Notes: generated from the letters alone by a model not told the origin. Counted from the first letter of the stretch, positions 48,014-57,344 are shown. The stretch: 64,000 bases of DNA from 630D-37 sp037478835 (GCA_037478835.1 JBBFLV010000004.1:62001-126000); one strand, 5' to 3'. Numbers and translations: made by a program.

Positions 48014-48814
48014 ATGGCGATCCTGGTTATCCGAAACGTCTCAAAACGCTTTGGCGGTCTTCAGGCCTTGAGCAAGATCAATGTGGATGTCGAGAAGGAA
48101 TCCATTCACAGTATTATCGGCCCGAACGGCGCCGGTAAGACCACCCTTTTCAACTGCATCACCGGTTTTTACGTGCCGGACGAGGGAGATATTATCTTCG
48201 ATGGTCATAATATCACCGGCCTTCCCACCGATCGGATTGTGTATCATGGGATTGCACGTACCTATCAGAACATTCGTCTGTTCAAGAATATGACGGCGAT
48301 TGAAAACATTCTGGTTGGCATGCATCCGCATCTAAAATCGGGGCTGTTGGGAGGTGTTTTGCGCGATCCCCGTACCCAGCGAGAAGAAAAGGAGGCCATC
48401 CAAGAAGCCCGTCGCCTGTTACAGTTGGTGAATCTGCAGGGGCGTGGCGATACCTTGGCCAAAAATCTGCCCTATGGGGAACAACGTCGTCTGGAGATCG
48501 CCCGTGCTCTGGCCAGCAAACCGAAAATGCTCTTGCTGGATGAGCCGAGCGCCGGCATGAATCCGAAGGAAATGCAGGAACTGATGGATTTCATCCGTCA
48601 CCTGCGTGACTCGTTGGGCTTGACGATCCTGCTCATCGAACACCACATGCGCTTGGTCATGGGAATTTCCGAGCGCATTACCGTTCTGGATTTCGGTGAG
48701 AAAATCGCTGAAGGCACGCCCAAAGAAATCCAAAGCAACCCGCGCGTGATTGAGGCCTATCTTGGGCGCGGCGCTGCCAGTGGCCTGGGAGTTCAGGCCC
48801 AAACTGCCGCCTGA
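48014..48814 (+). CDS. livG: Branched-chain amino acid ABC transporter ATPase LivG
   Basis: 266 residues. Walker A GPNGAGKTT, signature LPYGEQRRLEIARAL (Y in place of S in the LSGGQ loop, as in LivG), Walker B LLLDEPSAGM, His switch in LLIEHHMRLVM. Nine bases after livM. Energises import together with LivF. Confidence 0.95.
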   Translation: MAILVIRNVSKRFGGLQALSKINVDVEKESIHSIIGPNGAGKTTLFNCITGFYVPDEGDIIFDGHNITGLPTDRIVYHGIARTYQNIRLFKNMTAIENILVGMHPHLKSGLLGGVLRDPRTQREEKEAIQEARRLLQLVNLQGRGDTLAKNLPYGEQRRLEIARALASKPKMLLLDEPSAGMNPKEMQELMDFIRHLRDSLGLTILLIEHHMRLVMGISERITVLDFGEKIAEGTPKEIQSNPRVIEAYLGRGAASGLGVQAQTAA

Positions 48815-48826
48815 GAGGAGACTTCC

Positions 48827-49540
48827 ATGAGCCTGCTTGAATTGGAAAACGTCCACACGTATTACGGATATATCCATGCCCTAAAAGGCATTTCGTTACA
48901 TGTCGAGAAAGGTGAAATTGTCACCCTGATCGGTGCCAACGGTGCCGGCAAGACCACGACGTTGCGAACGATCACCGGCTTGATGCGTCCGCGCCATGGG
49001 CATGTCCGTCTGGAGGGGGAAGATCTGGCAAAGTATAAGCCGCATGAGATTGTCTACCGTGGCATGACCATGGTCCCTGAAGGCCGGCGTATTTTTGCCC
49101 GCATGACCGTCCAGGAAAACCTGGAAATGGGTGCTTACAGCCAGCAGGATAAACAGGAAATTCAGCGAAACCTAGAATATGTCTTCACCCTCTTCCCACG
49201 CCTGAAAGAGCGCCGTCATCAACTGGGAGGTACGCTTTCGGGTGGAGAACAACAGATGCTTGCCATCGGCCGAGCGCTGATGGCCAAACCACGCATTCTG
49301 CTCATGGATGAGCCCTCGATGGGATTGGCACCGGTGTTGGTGGAAGCGATTTTCGATACCATTCAAAAAATCAATCGGGAAGGCACTACCATCTTACTGG
49401 TCGAGCAAAATGCGCTTATGGCGCTCTCGATTGCCCATCGGGGCTATGTGTTGCAAACGGGTGAGATTGTCATCCACGACACTGCCGAAAACCTCCGCAA
49501 AAATCCGACGGTACAAAAAGCATATCTGGGAATAGAGTGA
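48827..49540 (+). CDS. livF: Branched-chain amino acid ABC transporter ATPase LivF
   Basis: 237 residues. Walker A GANGAGKTT, signature LSGGEQQMLAIGRAL, Walker B LLMDEPSMGL, His switch replaced by Gln in LLVEQNALMAL, as usual in LivF. GAGGAG precedes the start 12 bases after livG. A strong terminator ends the unit. Confidence 0.95.
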   Translation: MSLLELENVHTYYGYIHALKGISLHVEKGEIVTLIGANGAGKTTTLRTITGLMRPRHGHVRLEGEDLAKYKPHEIVYRGMTMVPEGRRIFARMTVQENLEMGAYSQQDKQEIQRNLEYVFTLFPRLKERRHQLGGTLSGGEQQMLAIGRALMAKPRILLMDEPSMGLAPVLVEAIFDTIQKINREGTTILLVEQNALMALSIAHRGYVLQTGEIVIHDTAENLRKNPTVQKAYLGIE

Positions 49541-49560
49541 GTATGTACCTGCCTCACAAA

Positions 49561-49590
49561 GGCGCAGAGCCATCCTCTGCGTCTTTTTTG
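49561..49590 (+). terminator. Rho-independent terminator of the liv operon
   Basis: GGCGCAGAG and CTCTGCGTC (one G-U pair) around a CCATC loop, followed by TTTTTT (49584-49589). Confidence 0.9.
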
Positions 49591-49650
49591 TTACGACTAC
49601 AAAAACAATCGAGCTTAAGGGCACAGCAAATCAGATAAGCGGAGATGCGT

Positions 49651-50640
49651 ATGCTCATTCTGACTGCCGAAGAGGTTCGGAAAGCGTTGCCGATGTCTCA
49701 GGCGATTGCGGCGATGAAACAAGCTTACGCCGCTCTTTCTGCCGGACGGGCAGAAGTCCCTTTGCGCACTCGTCTTCCGATCTCTCCACATGACGCGCTG
49801 ACGCTTTTCATGCCGGCCTACGTCAACACCGAGGAAGGTGAAGCGCTTGCCGTGAAAGTCGTTTCGCTGTTTCCCCAAAACCCGCAACGTGGCCTGGCCT
49901 ATATCCAAGCTGCCGTGCTGGTGCTGGATGCGCAAACGGGTCGTGCGGAGGCCCTGTTGGAGGGTGCTTCCTTAACGGCGATCCGCACCGGCGCCGGCAG
50001 CGGTGCGGCCATTGATCTGCTCTCCCGTCCCGATAGCCGCGTGCTGGCCATCTTCGGAGCCGGAGTCCAAGGTCGGACCCAGCTCGAAGCCACTTGTACC
50101 GTACGCAACATTGAGAGGGTTTGGGTTTACGATCTCAATCCAGAACGCGTTCGCACGTTCATCGCCGAAATGGCCGGTCAAGGCCCAATTCCCAAGGACT
50201 TACGCCCGGCAGAATCACCGGCTCAGGCCGTGCGCGAAGCGGATATTATCTGCACGGCTACGACTTCATCCACACCTGTCTTTGACGATGCAGATTTGAA
50301 ACCCGGCGTTCATATTAGTGCCATTGGTGCTTATACCCCGGAGATGCAGGAAATTCCCGCCCAGACAGTGCTTCGGGCGCGGGTGTTCGTGGATTCACGA
50401 ACGGCAGCGCTGGCCGAAGCCGGCGATCTGATCCAACCCATTCGACAGGGACTTTGCGGAGAGGAGCATATCTATGCTGAGCTGGGCGAAGTCGTCCTGG
50501 GGCGCAAGGCCGGGCGAGAGTCTTCGCAGGAAATAACGCTTTTCAAATCGGTGGGGATCGCCGTGCAAGATGCGCTGGCGGCGCAGATCGCTTTGCAGAA
50601 TGCTGGTAAAATGAAGATCGGCTGGGAAGTACCTTGGTAA
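49651..50640 (+). CDS. Ornithine cyclodeaminase / mu-crystallin family protein
   Basis: 329 residues from ATG 49651, six bases after GGAG; an ATG at 49645 abuts the ribosome site. NAD-binding GAGVQGRTQLEA follows GASLTAIRTGAGSG. Family members include ornithine and alanine/lysine cyclodeaminases and ketimine or opine-type reductases; the reaction cannot be fixed. Context with amino acid uptake genes and a DAO oxidase points to amino or imino acid metabolism. Confidence 0.9.
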   Translation: MLILTAEEVRKALPMSQAIAAMKQAYAALSAGRAEVPLRTRLPISPHDALTLFMPAYVNTEEGEALAVKVVSLFPQNPQRGLAYIQAAVLVLDAQTGRAEALLEGASLTAIRTGAGSGAAIDLLSRPDSRVLAIFGAGVQGRTQLEATCTVRNIERVWVYDLNPERVRTFIAEMAGQGPIPKDLRPAESPAQAVREADIICTATTSSTPVFDDADLKPGVHISAIGAYTPEMQEIPAQTVLRARVFVDSRTAALAEAGDLIQPIRQGLCGEEHIYAELGEVVLGRKAGRESSQEITLFKSVGIAVQDALAAQIALQNAGKMKIGWEVPW

Positions 50641-50643
50641 AGA

Positions 50644-50977
50644 GTGATACCGAGCCTTGTTCGTGAATTGCTCCTAGAACGTCTGCGCGCCATTGCTCAT
50701 CGCATCAAAGCAGAACACCCGGAAGTGTGTTCCATCGCCTTGCTCAGCTCCCTTGCGCGTTCAGATTGCACTGCTACTGGTGATGCCGATATTCTTATCG
50801 TTGGATGATAGCCCGGAGCAGGACCTCCATCAACGCATTCTCCGTTTTCTCCCCTATTTTGACCTGGAGCACGACATTGATTTGCTCGTTTACACCCGGC
50901 AAGAAATCGAAAAACGTCTCGGCCAGGATGATCGGTTTGTAAAGCGCATTTTGCAAGAAAAGATTGATTTGCTCTGA
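50644..50977 (+). pseudogene. Nucleotidyltransferase (MNT-like), frameshifted
   Basis: Reading from GTG 50644 gives an N-terminal part with an NTase motif (ALLSSLARSDCTATGDADIL) stopping at TGA 50806. The frame +1 to it continues the domain from about 50806 to 50977 (DDSPEQDLHQRILRFLPYFD; DIDLLVYTRQEIEKRL). Removing one G from the GG at 50803-50804 would join them as DADILIVDDSPEQ. The usual GS of the motif is SS. So this is a minimal MNT-type nucleotidyltransferase broken by one base, or a sequencing error. No HEPN partner gene is adjacent. Confidence 0.7.
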
Positions 50978-51000
50978 CCCCAATTCTTTTCAGGAGGCTC

Positions 51001-52155
51001 ATGACCCTTCCCAACACTGCAGAGATCGTGATCATCGGCGGCGGCGTGATGGGCGCCAGCACCCTCTATCATCTAGCGGCGCGTGGGCAGAAGCAAGTGG
51101 TGCTGCTGGAAAAAGAGCGTTTCTTCGGACAAGGCGCCACCGGGCGCTGTGCCGGGGGGGTGCGCTATCAGTTCGCCACCGAGATTAACATCCGCCTATC
51201 CCTGGAAAGCCTGCCGATGCTCGAGCGTTTCAAGGAAGAGATCGGGCAGGATGTGAATTACCGTAAATGCGGCTATCTTTTCGTGCTCACCCGCGAAGAA
51301 GATGTCCAGAACTTCCAACGCAATGTGGCGCTCCAACACCGCTTGGGGGTACAAACGGAATGGCTGAGCGGCGATGAAGTTCGCCGGCGACTTCCGTTCA
51401 TGCGTTTTGAAGATGCCTTGGCAGGTACCTTTCATGCGAAAGATGGTCTCGTAGACCCGAATAGCGTGGTGATGGGGTATATCAACGCTGCCGGACGCTT
51501 GGGTGCTAAAGCTTTCACGGAAGTTGAAGTGCAGGGACTAATCGTAGAACATGACAAGATCAAGGGAGTAGTGACCTCGCAGGGAACGATCCATGCGCCG
51601 ATCGTGGTCAACGCCGCGGGACCTTGGGCCGGGTTGATCGGCAAAATGGCCGAGGTCGAGATCCCGATCACGCCGCTGCGCCGGCAGTGGTTTACCACCA
51701 CGCCCCTACCCGAAATTCCGCCGGATTTCCCCTTCGTGATCGATTTTGCCCAGGCGCTCTATTTCCATCGGGAAGGGGAAGGCCTGCTGATCGGCATGTC
51801 CAACCAGCAGGAGCAGCCCGGCTTCAATCAGAACGTGGACGAGGAATTTGAGCTGGTCAATATGGAAGCGGCTCTGGGACGCTTACCACTCCTGGAAAAA
51901 GCAGGCCGTGCTTCCCATCTGGCCGGACTCTACGAAGTGACGCCGGATGCGCACCCGATCTTCGGCAAGACACCGGTTGAGGGTTTTTACATCGTGGCCG
52001 GCTTTTCAGGCCATGGCTTTATGCATGGCCCGATCGCCGGGAAGCTGATGAGCGAATTGATCCTCGATGGAGCGTATAGCACGTTGGATGTTTCCATGCT
52101 GGATCTGGCGCGCTTTGCAGAAGGTCGTCTGATTCTTGAATATAACGTCGTATGA
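51001..52155 (+). CDS. FAD-dependent oxidoreductase, DAO family (sarcosine oxidase beta-like)
   Basis: 384 residues. FAD motif IVIIGGGVMGASTLYHLA at about 10-27, ATGRCAGGVRYQF for the FAD ring region, and the C-terminal GFYIVAGFSGHGFMHGPIAG typical of sarcosine, glycine or proline/hydroxyproline dehydrogenases. Oxidises a secondary or D-amino acid. GGAGG precedes the start. It lies between an OCD-type gene and an amino acid binding protein, implying a catabolic unit. Confidence 0.92.
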   Translation: MTLPNTAEIVIIGGGVMGASTLYHLAARGQKQVVLLEKERFFGQGATGRCAGGVRYQFATEINIRLSLESLPMLERFKEEIGQDVNYRKCGYLFVLTREEDVQNFQRNVALQHRLGVQTEWLSGDEVRRRLPFMRFEDALAGTFHAKDGLVDPNSVVMGYINAAGRLGAKAFTEVEVQGLIVEHDKIKGVVTSQGTIHAPIVVNAAGPWAGLIGKMAEVEIPITPLRRQWFTTTPLPEIPPDFPFVIDFAQALYFHREGEGLLIGMSNQQEQPGFNQNVDEEFELVNMEAALGRLPLLEKAGRASHLAGLYEVTPDAHPIFGKTPVEGFYIVAGFSGHGFMHGPIAGKLMSELILDGAYSTLDVSMLDLARFAEGRLILEYNVV

Positions 52156-52165
52156 TGGAGAGCAC

Positions 52166-53329
52166 ATGAAAAGAATATGGCTGGTCTTTTTCATCGGCTT
52201 GTTGCTCGGTGCGTGTGCACCGAAATACACCTGTCAGGATGCCATAGGATGTGTGAGCATCCCACCCAACGAGCCGATCCGTATCGGAGCCGCGCTCACG
52301 CTCAGCGGTCCGGATGCTCCCTATGGCATTGACGCTTTACGTGGGGTAGAAATTGCAATTGCCGACAAAGGGAAGGTAGCAGGGCGTTCGATCGAACTGG
52401 TCAAGGAAGACGATCAATGCGATCCGAAAGCCGGTGAAGAAGCCGCCCGTCGCTTGGCATCCGATCCGACGATTGTTGGGGTGATCGGGGAAACCTGCTC
52501 CGGCGGTTCGATCCCTGCCGCCCGCATCTTAAGCGAAGCGGGGATGGTACTGATCTCCCCATCCAGCACCGCCCCCTCTCTAACCGATCCGGCAACGCGC
52601 CAGCCCGGCTTTTTCCGCACGATCTATAACGATAAGCTCCAAGGCACGATCGCGGCCGATTTTCTCTTCAACGCTCTAGGAATGCGAACCCTGGTCACGG
52701 TTCATGATGGCTCCCCTTATTCCGATCAATTGCAGGAGGCCACTTGTGAAGCCTTTGAGGATCTCGGAGGCGAATGTCTGGCGCAGATACGCATTCAAAG
52801 CGGCAGTGATCTGACGGGTGTGATCCAGAGAATCAAGGCTATGCAGCCTGATGCGCTCTATTACCCATTGTACACTGTGGATGGTGTCGCCATTACTCGC
52901 GGCATTTTTGAGATTGGTCTGAATAATCTCGTTTTGATCAGCGCAGATGGTTTGTTGAGCACGGATTTCGTCGAACAGACTAGGCTGGCTTCTAACGGAA
53001 TGTACCTTTCAGGTCCGGCCCTGCCGGAGTATGATCCAGCCTTTCTTCAAAAATACGTCCAGCGCTATGGTGAGCAGCCACTCGCTTCGTACAACGCCCC
53101 GGCCTATGATGCGACGATGCTTCTTCTGATGGCGATTGAGAAGGTGGCCGTTCAAAGTGGCGGTACCCTATACATTCCACGACAAGCGTTGCGTGAGGCT
53201 ATCGCCGCCACAAAAGATTACAAGGGACTTAGCGGCACGATCACTTGCAATCCAAACGGGGATTGTGGGGCACCGAATGTCAAAATTTATCAGGTGCGTG
53301 GTCAAAAATTTGTCCCGATCTATCCATAA
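52166..53329 (+). CDS. Second branched-chain-type amino acid binding lipoprotein
   Basis: 387 residues from ATG 52166 (GGAG upstream). Lipobox LLGAC, then YTCQDAIGC, the same Cys spacing as the first binding protein, and the same fold (RIGAALTLSGPDAPYGIDAL; SPSSTAPSLTDPATRQPGF). Clearly a paralogue with a more diverged body. It lacks its own permease genes and probably feeds the LivHMGF channel with another ligand, perhaps the DAO substrate. Follows the DAO gene by ten bases. Confidence 0.92.
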   Translation: MKRIWLVFFIGLLLGACAPKYTCQDAIGCVSIPPNEPIRIGAALTLSGPDAPYGIDALRGVEIAIADKGKVAGRSIELVKEDDQCDPKAGEEAARRLASDPTIVGVIGETCSGGSIPAARILSEAGMVLISPSSTAPSLTDPATRQPGFFRTIYNDKLQGTIAADFLFNALGMRTLVTVHDGSPYSDQLQEATCEAFEDLGGECLAQIRIQSGSDLTGVIQRIKAMQPDALYYPLYTVDGVAITRGIFEIGLNNLVLISADGLLSTDFVEQTRLASNGMYLSGPALPEYDPAFLQKYVQRYGEQPLASYNAPAYDATMLLLMAIEKVAVQSGGTLYIPRQALREAIAATKDYKGLSGTITCNPNGDCGAPNVKIYQVRGQKFVPIYP

Positions 53330-53335
53330 GCCGCT

Positions 53336-54508
53336 ATGCCTACTGCTGAAATCATCACCATCGGTACAGAACTGCTCCTCGGTGAGACTGTGGATACAAA
53401 CACGGCGACCCTGGCGCGTGCTTTGCGCAGTTTGGGGATCGATCTCTATCGGACGACGACCATCGGGGATAATGTTCAGCGGATTGCAACCGCTTTACGC
53501 GAAGCGCTCACGCGGGCAGAAATTATCATTACCACCGGCGGTTTGGGCCCAACGGTGGATGACCCAACGCGCGAGGCCGTTGCGTTGGCCGCAGGTGTGC
53601 CTACCGAGTTCCGCCCTGAGCTTTGGGAGGAAATCGTCGCCCGTGTCGCAGCCTACGGTAGGACGCCCGGAGAAAATCAAAAGCGCCAGGCCTATATCCC
53701 GAAAGGGGCTATTCCTTTGAGTAACCCGGTGGGAACGGCGCCGGCCTTTATCGTCGAGATAAATGATGGGCAAGGGCAACTGCGGGCTATTATTTCCCTG
53801 CCAGGTGTGCCACGAGAGATGGAATACTTGCTTCATCATGCGGTGATCCCTTACCTTCAGCAGCGCTTTGACCTTGATACCATCATCAAGGTGCGCACAC
53901 TGCACACGGCCGGCGTTGGTGAATCCCTTATCGATGAACAGATCGGTGACCTCGAACAATGGAGCAATCCCACCATTGGTCTGGCCGCCCATTCGGGCAT
54001 TGTGGATATTCGGATCACCGCCAAAGCCGAAGACGAACCGACTGCCGATCGGATGATCGCCCAGGTAGAAACGGAGCTGCGCCGTCGCTTGGGGGAAACC
54101 ATCTTCGGTGCCGATCAAGAGACGCTGGAGGGGGTGACGTTTGAGATCGTCGCCCGCAAGGGATTGACCGTTTGTGCTTTGGAGCACGGCTTACAAGGCG
54201 CGTTGGCCAAAAGGCTATATCGTGCTCCATTACCGGCATTGCACAGGGTTGAAGAAACGGATGCGGTTAGAGGGGAGGCTCTGAAGCAGGCACTGGAAGC
54301 ATTTTGCGAGACTTATGGGGCAAAGGTCGGTTTAGCCGTTTCAACTTGGGAAGATGCCATCCCCTCCGTTGAGGTCTTGGTGCGAACCCCGGCTGGGACG
54401 ATCTCGAAGCATTTGACCTACGGTGGACATCCCCAAAATTTGCCGCGTTGGGCAGTGAACATGGCGCTGGATGCGCTTCGTCGGGAATTGCTAAGAATTC
54501 AAGGATAA
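53336..54508 (+). CDS. CinA-family protein with degenerate deamidase domain
   Basis: 390 residues. The N-terminal COG1058 domain is intact: EIITIGTELLLGETVDTNTA, IITTGGLGPTVDDPTREAVA. The C-terminal domain, which in CinA/PncC carries NMN deamidase, should have AESCTGG; here the matching stretch reads ALEHGLQGALAKRLY, with Ser-Cys-Thr lost. The N-terminal ADP-ribose pyrophosphatase-type activity may remain. Start six bases after the binding-protein stop. No recA follows. Confidence 0.9.
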   Translation: MPTAEIITIGTELLLGETVDTNTATLARALRSLGIDLYRTTTIGDNVQRIATALREALTRAEIIITTGGLGPTVDDPTREAVALAAGVPTEFRPELWEEIVARVAAYGRTPGENQKRQAYIPKGAIPLSNPVGTAPAFIVEINDGQGQLRAIISLPGVPREMEYLLHHAVIPYLQQRFDLDTIIKVRTLHTAGVGESLIDEQIGDLEQWSNPTIGLAAHSGIVDIRITAKAEDEPTADRMIAQVETELRRRLGETIFGADQETLEGVTFEIVARKGLTVCALEHGLQGALAKRLYRAPLPALHRVEETDAVRGEALKQALEAFCETYGAKVGLAVSTWEDAIPSVEVLVRTPAGTISKHLTYGGHPQNLPRWAVNMALDALRRELLRIQG

Positions 54509-54601
54509 CGTCCGCTTGGGTGAGATGAACATCAAAGAAGGCGATGCTCTTGAGAGGCTTTGGTTTGTGCTGCCGTGTATCTGGAAGAAGGGAGCGCCTT
54601 C
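54509..54601. other. Intergenic stretch with long-range inverted repeat
   Basis: AAGAAGGCG (54536-54544) pairs with CGCCTTCTT (54596-54604) over a 51-base loop. No T-run follows. It may be a weak terminator for the preceding operon. Nothing else recognised. Confidence 0.4.
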
Positions 54602-54630
54602 TTGACAAGAAACGCTTTTCTTGCTTTAAT
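54602..54630 (+). promoter_or_regulatory. Candidate promoter upstream of the secreted-protein gene
   Basis: TTGACA (54602-54607), 17-base spacer, TTTAAT (54625-54630). It is 136 bases before the start codon, and the nearer TATAAT at 54755-54760 is an alternative. Confidence 0.45.
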
Positions 54631-54754
54631 ACTAATAAAGCTATTCGATTGCTGAGTTTACTAAATATATCGCAAAAGGTCAAAATCCGCCCTTGCCCTA
54701 CTCATTGAGATTGACATTGACAGAATTGCAAAGAATCTGTGGGACGATTGTGTG

Positions 54755-54760
54755 TATAAT
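54755..54760 (+). promoter_or_regulatory. -10 box for leaderless secreted-protein mRNA
   Basis: TATAAT five bases before ATG 54766 and eight before ATG 54769. No ribosome site and no good -35. Confidence 0.5.
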
Positions 54761-54765
54761 TGATA

Positions 54766-55731
54766 ATGATGCAACGTGCACCCTTTTCCCCGATCCTGAG
54801 AGCCTTCCTGACCGCATTGTTGTTGATTTTCCTGCCGCGGGTGGTTGTTCATTCCCAGTCTGCGGGACGTGAATATTTTAGAGATACGGGGCACTATGTT
54901 GAGGGGGAATTCTTGGCTTTCTATCGTAAAGTTGCCGATCCTGTGTTACTTTACGGCTACCCGATCACCGAACAAATGATCAGCACCGACGGGAAACGGG
55001 TACAATATTTTCAGCGGGCCCGCTTTGAATACAATCCAAATTTACCGGAGGGGCAGCGCGTCCGGTTAACTCCGATCGGGAAAGAACTCTATACGCCCGG
55101 CATTGCTTTGCCTCAATACTATAATCCTTCCGGCTGTCGTCTTTTCACCGAAAAGAACATCCCGGTCTGTTTTGCTTTCCTGGAATTCTTTGAAAAGAAC
55201 GGTGGGCTGGCACAATTCGGCAATCCCATCTCGGCCTTTGAAGTTCAAGGGGACCTGATTGTGCAGTATTTTGAAAATGCCCGTTTGGAATGGCGCCCTT
55301 GGATGCCAGAAGGACAGCGTGTGGCGGTCAGTGAGCTCGGTCGCTTGCTCTTTGATAAAAAGGGTGAACCTGTCCAGGCACTAGCCCCTCTACCGCCCCC
55401 GGATAAGGCGGAGCCGATTCCACCTTTGCAGGTGCGTATTTCTACCCTGCGTGCTGTCACCGGTTCTACGGATCGCCAGCTTGTTTTCATTATCGTCCAG
55501 GATAGAACGCTCCAGCCGGTGCGCGTCACCGGCAAAATGACGATTTTCTGGCCCAATAATACTCAAACCACCTATGACTTCGCTACCAACGACAATGGAG
55601 TGTCTATTATCCCGTTAGAATTCTCAAATATGCCTTATGGTGGGGTTGTGTTCATCCATGTCCAGGTGCGCTATAGCGGTAGTACCATCCTGGAAGCGCA
55701 GGGGCAAACCTCTTTTCGTATCTGGTATTAG
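54766..55731 (+). CDS. Secreted protein with WG/LGFP-like repeats
   Basis: 321 residues. Signal peptide (about 1-32, hydrophobic ALLLIFLP). Two similar blocks of about 75 residues: one near 40-115 (FLAFYRKVADPVLLYGYPIT; VQYFQRARFEYNP) and one near 125-205 (FLEFFEKNGGLAQFGNPISA; VQYFENARLEWRP), each ending in an EGQRV turn. This FGxPIs...VQYFERArfE pattern is common in Chloroflexi surface proteins. The last ~100 residues look like an Ig-like beta-sandwich. Probably a cell-surface binding protein; function unknown. Confidence 0.82.
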   Translation: MMQRAPFSPILRAFLTALLLIFLPRVVVHSQSAGREYFRDTGHYVEGEFLAFYRKVADPVLLYGYPITEQMISTDGKRVQYFQRARFEYNPNLPEGQRVRLTPIGKELYTPGIALPQYYNPSGCRLFTEKNIPVCFAFLEFFEKNGGLAQFGNPISAFEVQGDLIVQYFENARLEWRPWMPEGQRVAVSELGRLLFDKKGEPVQALAPLPPPDKAEPIPPLQVRISTLRAVTGSTDRQLVFIIVQDRTLQPVRVTGKMTIFWPNNTQTTYDFATNDNGVSIIPLEFSNMPYGGVVFIHVQVRYSGSTILEAQGQTSFRIWY

Positions 55732-55760
55732 TTTTTTCAATCGTAGATTGTCTATCTCAC

Positions 55761-55805
55761 GGCAGGGAATCGTTCGCTCAGCTTGGCTCCCTGCCTTTAT
55801 TTTTT
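55761..55805 (+). terminator. Terminator between convergent genes
   Basis: GGCAGGGA (55761-55768) pairs with TCCCTGCC (55788-55795), followed by TTTATTTTTT. Ends the secreted-protein transcript; it lies in the last codons of the convergent membrane-protein gene. Confidence 0.82.
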
Positions 55806-57337
55806 CTCCCTCTTGTACGAGCATTTTGTCGATCCCATAGCCATCCACCGATTAAAACCAGCAAGGCGAAGGCAAAAATCAATCCGATCATCGCAAAGAA
55901 CGACAACCGTCCCCCGATGTGATAGTAGCGACTGAGATACCATTGGAAGAAAATCAGCACGGCAAAGCCCTCGATCCATAGCACCCTCCGCCACCAGGCA
56001 TCGCGCTGTTGCCAAGCATAGGCGGCCAGCAAAACCTGAAAAGCCAGAAAGAAAAGCCGATAGCGCGGGTTATCCCATTGATCTCCGCCCCCGCGCAGCG
56101 CCGCGATCAGTATCCATCCCCAGCTCAGGATCAAAAAGGCCATCCAGCGACGGCGTTCGGGCAAAGGGGTTTTCCAGACTGCCCGGAAGGCGAAAAGGAG
56201 CAAAGGCAAAAGCGCATACCAACTTGTTGCTCGCACGATGGCGATCGCCTTGCGGATCGGCAAGGCCGGCTCAACGAACGCTCCCGGCAGGATCGGCTGC
56301 AGAATCCCATATCCAGCCACGAAGGGCAATTGGAAACCAACCGGCATTTCCCGAAATAGCTTCTGCACCCATCCTGAGCTCCGCTCCAGCTGATAGGCAC
56401 TCCAGCGCACGCTCAGACGAGCCCATTCACCGATCACTTCCCAAAACGTCCCGCCGCGCACCGAAACGCCCCCCACGCTCAGCGCGAAGATCAACGCTCC
56501 GAGCAAAATGATCCCCACCACTGCTCCCCACGTCCAGATCGGCAAACGTCTTCCGCTTTCCAGCCAAAACCAGAAGCCCAGCGCCACCCCAAAAGCCAGG
56601 GCTGTGCCCGGGGAAATCAACAACAGCCCTATCACCCCACTCCCCAATTCCCAAGGGAACCCTCCTTTGTCTTCCCGTTGACGCAACGCTCCGAAGAGCA
56701 TCATCGCGCCGAACGTCAGCAGGAACGGCTCACGCATCTGCGCAGCGCCCAGGAACAAGGCCTCCGGATAGAGGGCAAAAAGCCAAGTTGCCCCACGGGC
56801 CGCTCCTTCGGGTAGCAACCGGGCGGCGATCCTCCCGAAATAGAGCACGCCCAACGCTCCTACCCAGGCCGCCAATGCCACCACCAACAAAGGTCGATGT
56901 GCGTCTGGGGAAAGGAAACGGTAGAGCGTCGCGCTGATCGCCAGTAGCCCGCCATATTGATCGGCATAGAACTGCCTACGAAAAGCATCGCTCAAAGGGC
57001 GCTCACTTTGTGCCAAAGTCCAAGCCTGCCGATCGCGGTTGAAAGCATCGGTAAAAAGATAACCGGCTCGCTCCTGCTCGTTGGGGTAACCGTAGAATGA
57101 GAGGCCCAGGTACAGCCCCAGGCCGAGTGCCAGGCGGATCAGGAACGACGCCAGAGCCGCCTGCCGCGCAAAAGGCCTCGCCTCGTCCGTAGCGCTTAAG
57201 GCTCGGATCGCCAACACGCCCGGTGCCAGCACGAGAGAGAACGCCAACCCACCGCGCCACAAGTCCCCCGCTTGAAAAGCGGCCAACACCACAGCGAGGA
57301 ACAAAGCCAATCCCAAGCTAAAAACTATGCTTCGCAT
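55778..57337 (-). CDS. Polytopic membrane protein (possible glycosyltransferase of the GT-C type)
   Basis: 519 residues from ATG 57337; the open frame upstream is family A repeat DNA translated by chance and was excluded. About eleven transmembrane segments. An early extracytoplasmic loop after the second or third segment contains DAFNRDRQAW and FYADQYGG, reminiscent of the acidic loop of GT-C enzymes, but no diagnostic motif was found. C-terminus is basic. TATACT stands seven bases before the ATG, so the mRNA is probably leaderless. Confidence 0.8.
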   Translation of the reverse strand: MRSIVFSLGLALFLAVVLAAFQAGDLWRGGLAFSLVLAPGVLAIRALSATDEARPFARQAALASFLIRLALGLGLYLGLSFYGYPNEQERAGYLFTDAFNRDRQAWTLAQSERPLSDAFRRQFYADQYGGLLAISATLYRFLSPDAHRPLLVVALAAWVGALGVLYFGRIAARLLPEGAARGATWLFALYPEALFLGAAQMREPFLLTFGAMMLFGALRQREDKGGFPWELGSGVIGLLLISPGTALAFGVALGFWFWLESGRRLPIWTWGAVVGIILLGALIFALSVGGVSVRGGTFWEVIGEWARLSVRWSAYQLERSSGWVQKLFREMPVGFQLPFVAGYGILQPILPGAFVEPALPIRKAIAIVRATSWYALLPLLLFAFRAVWKTPLPERRRWMAFLILSWGWILIAALRGGGDQWDNPRYRLFFLAFQVLLAAYAWQQRDAWWRRVLWIEGFAVLIFFQWYLSRYYHIGGRLSFFAMIGLIFAFALLVLIGGWLWDRQNARTRGRKNKGREPS

Positions 57338-57344
57338 GCCTGCA

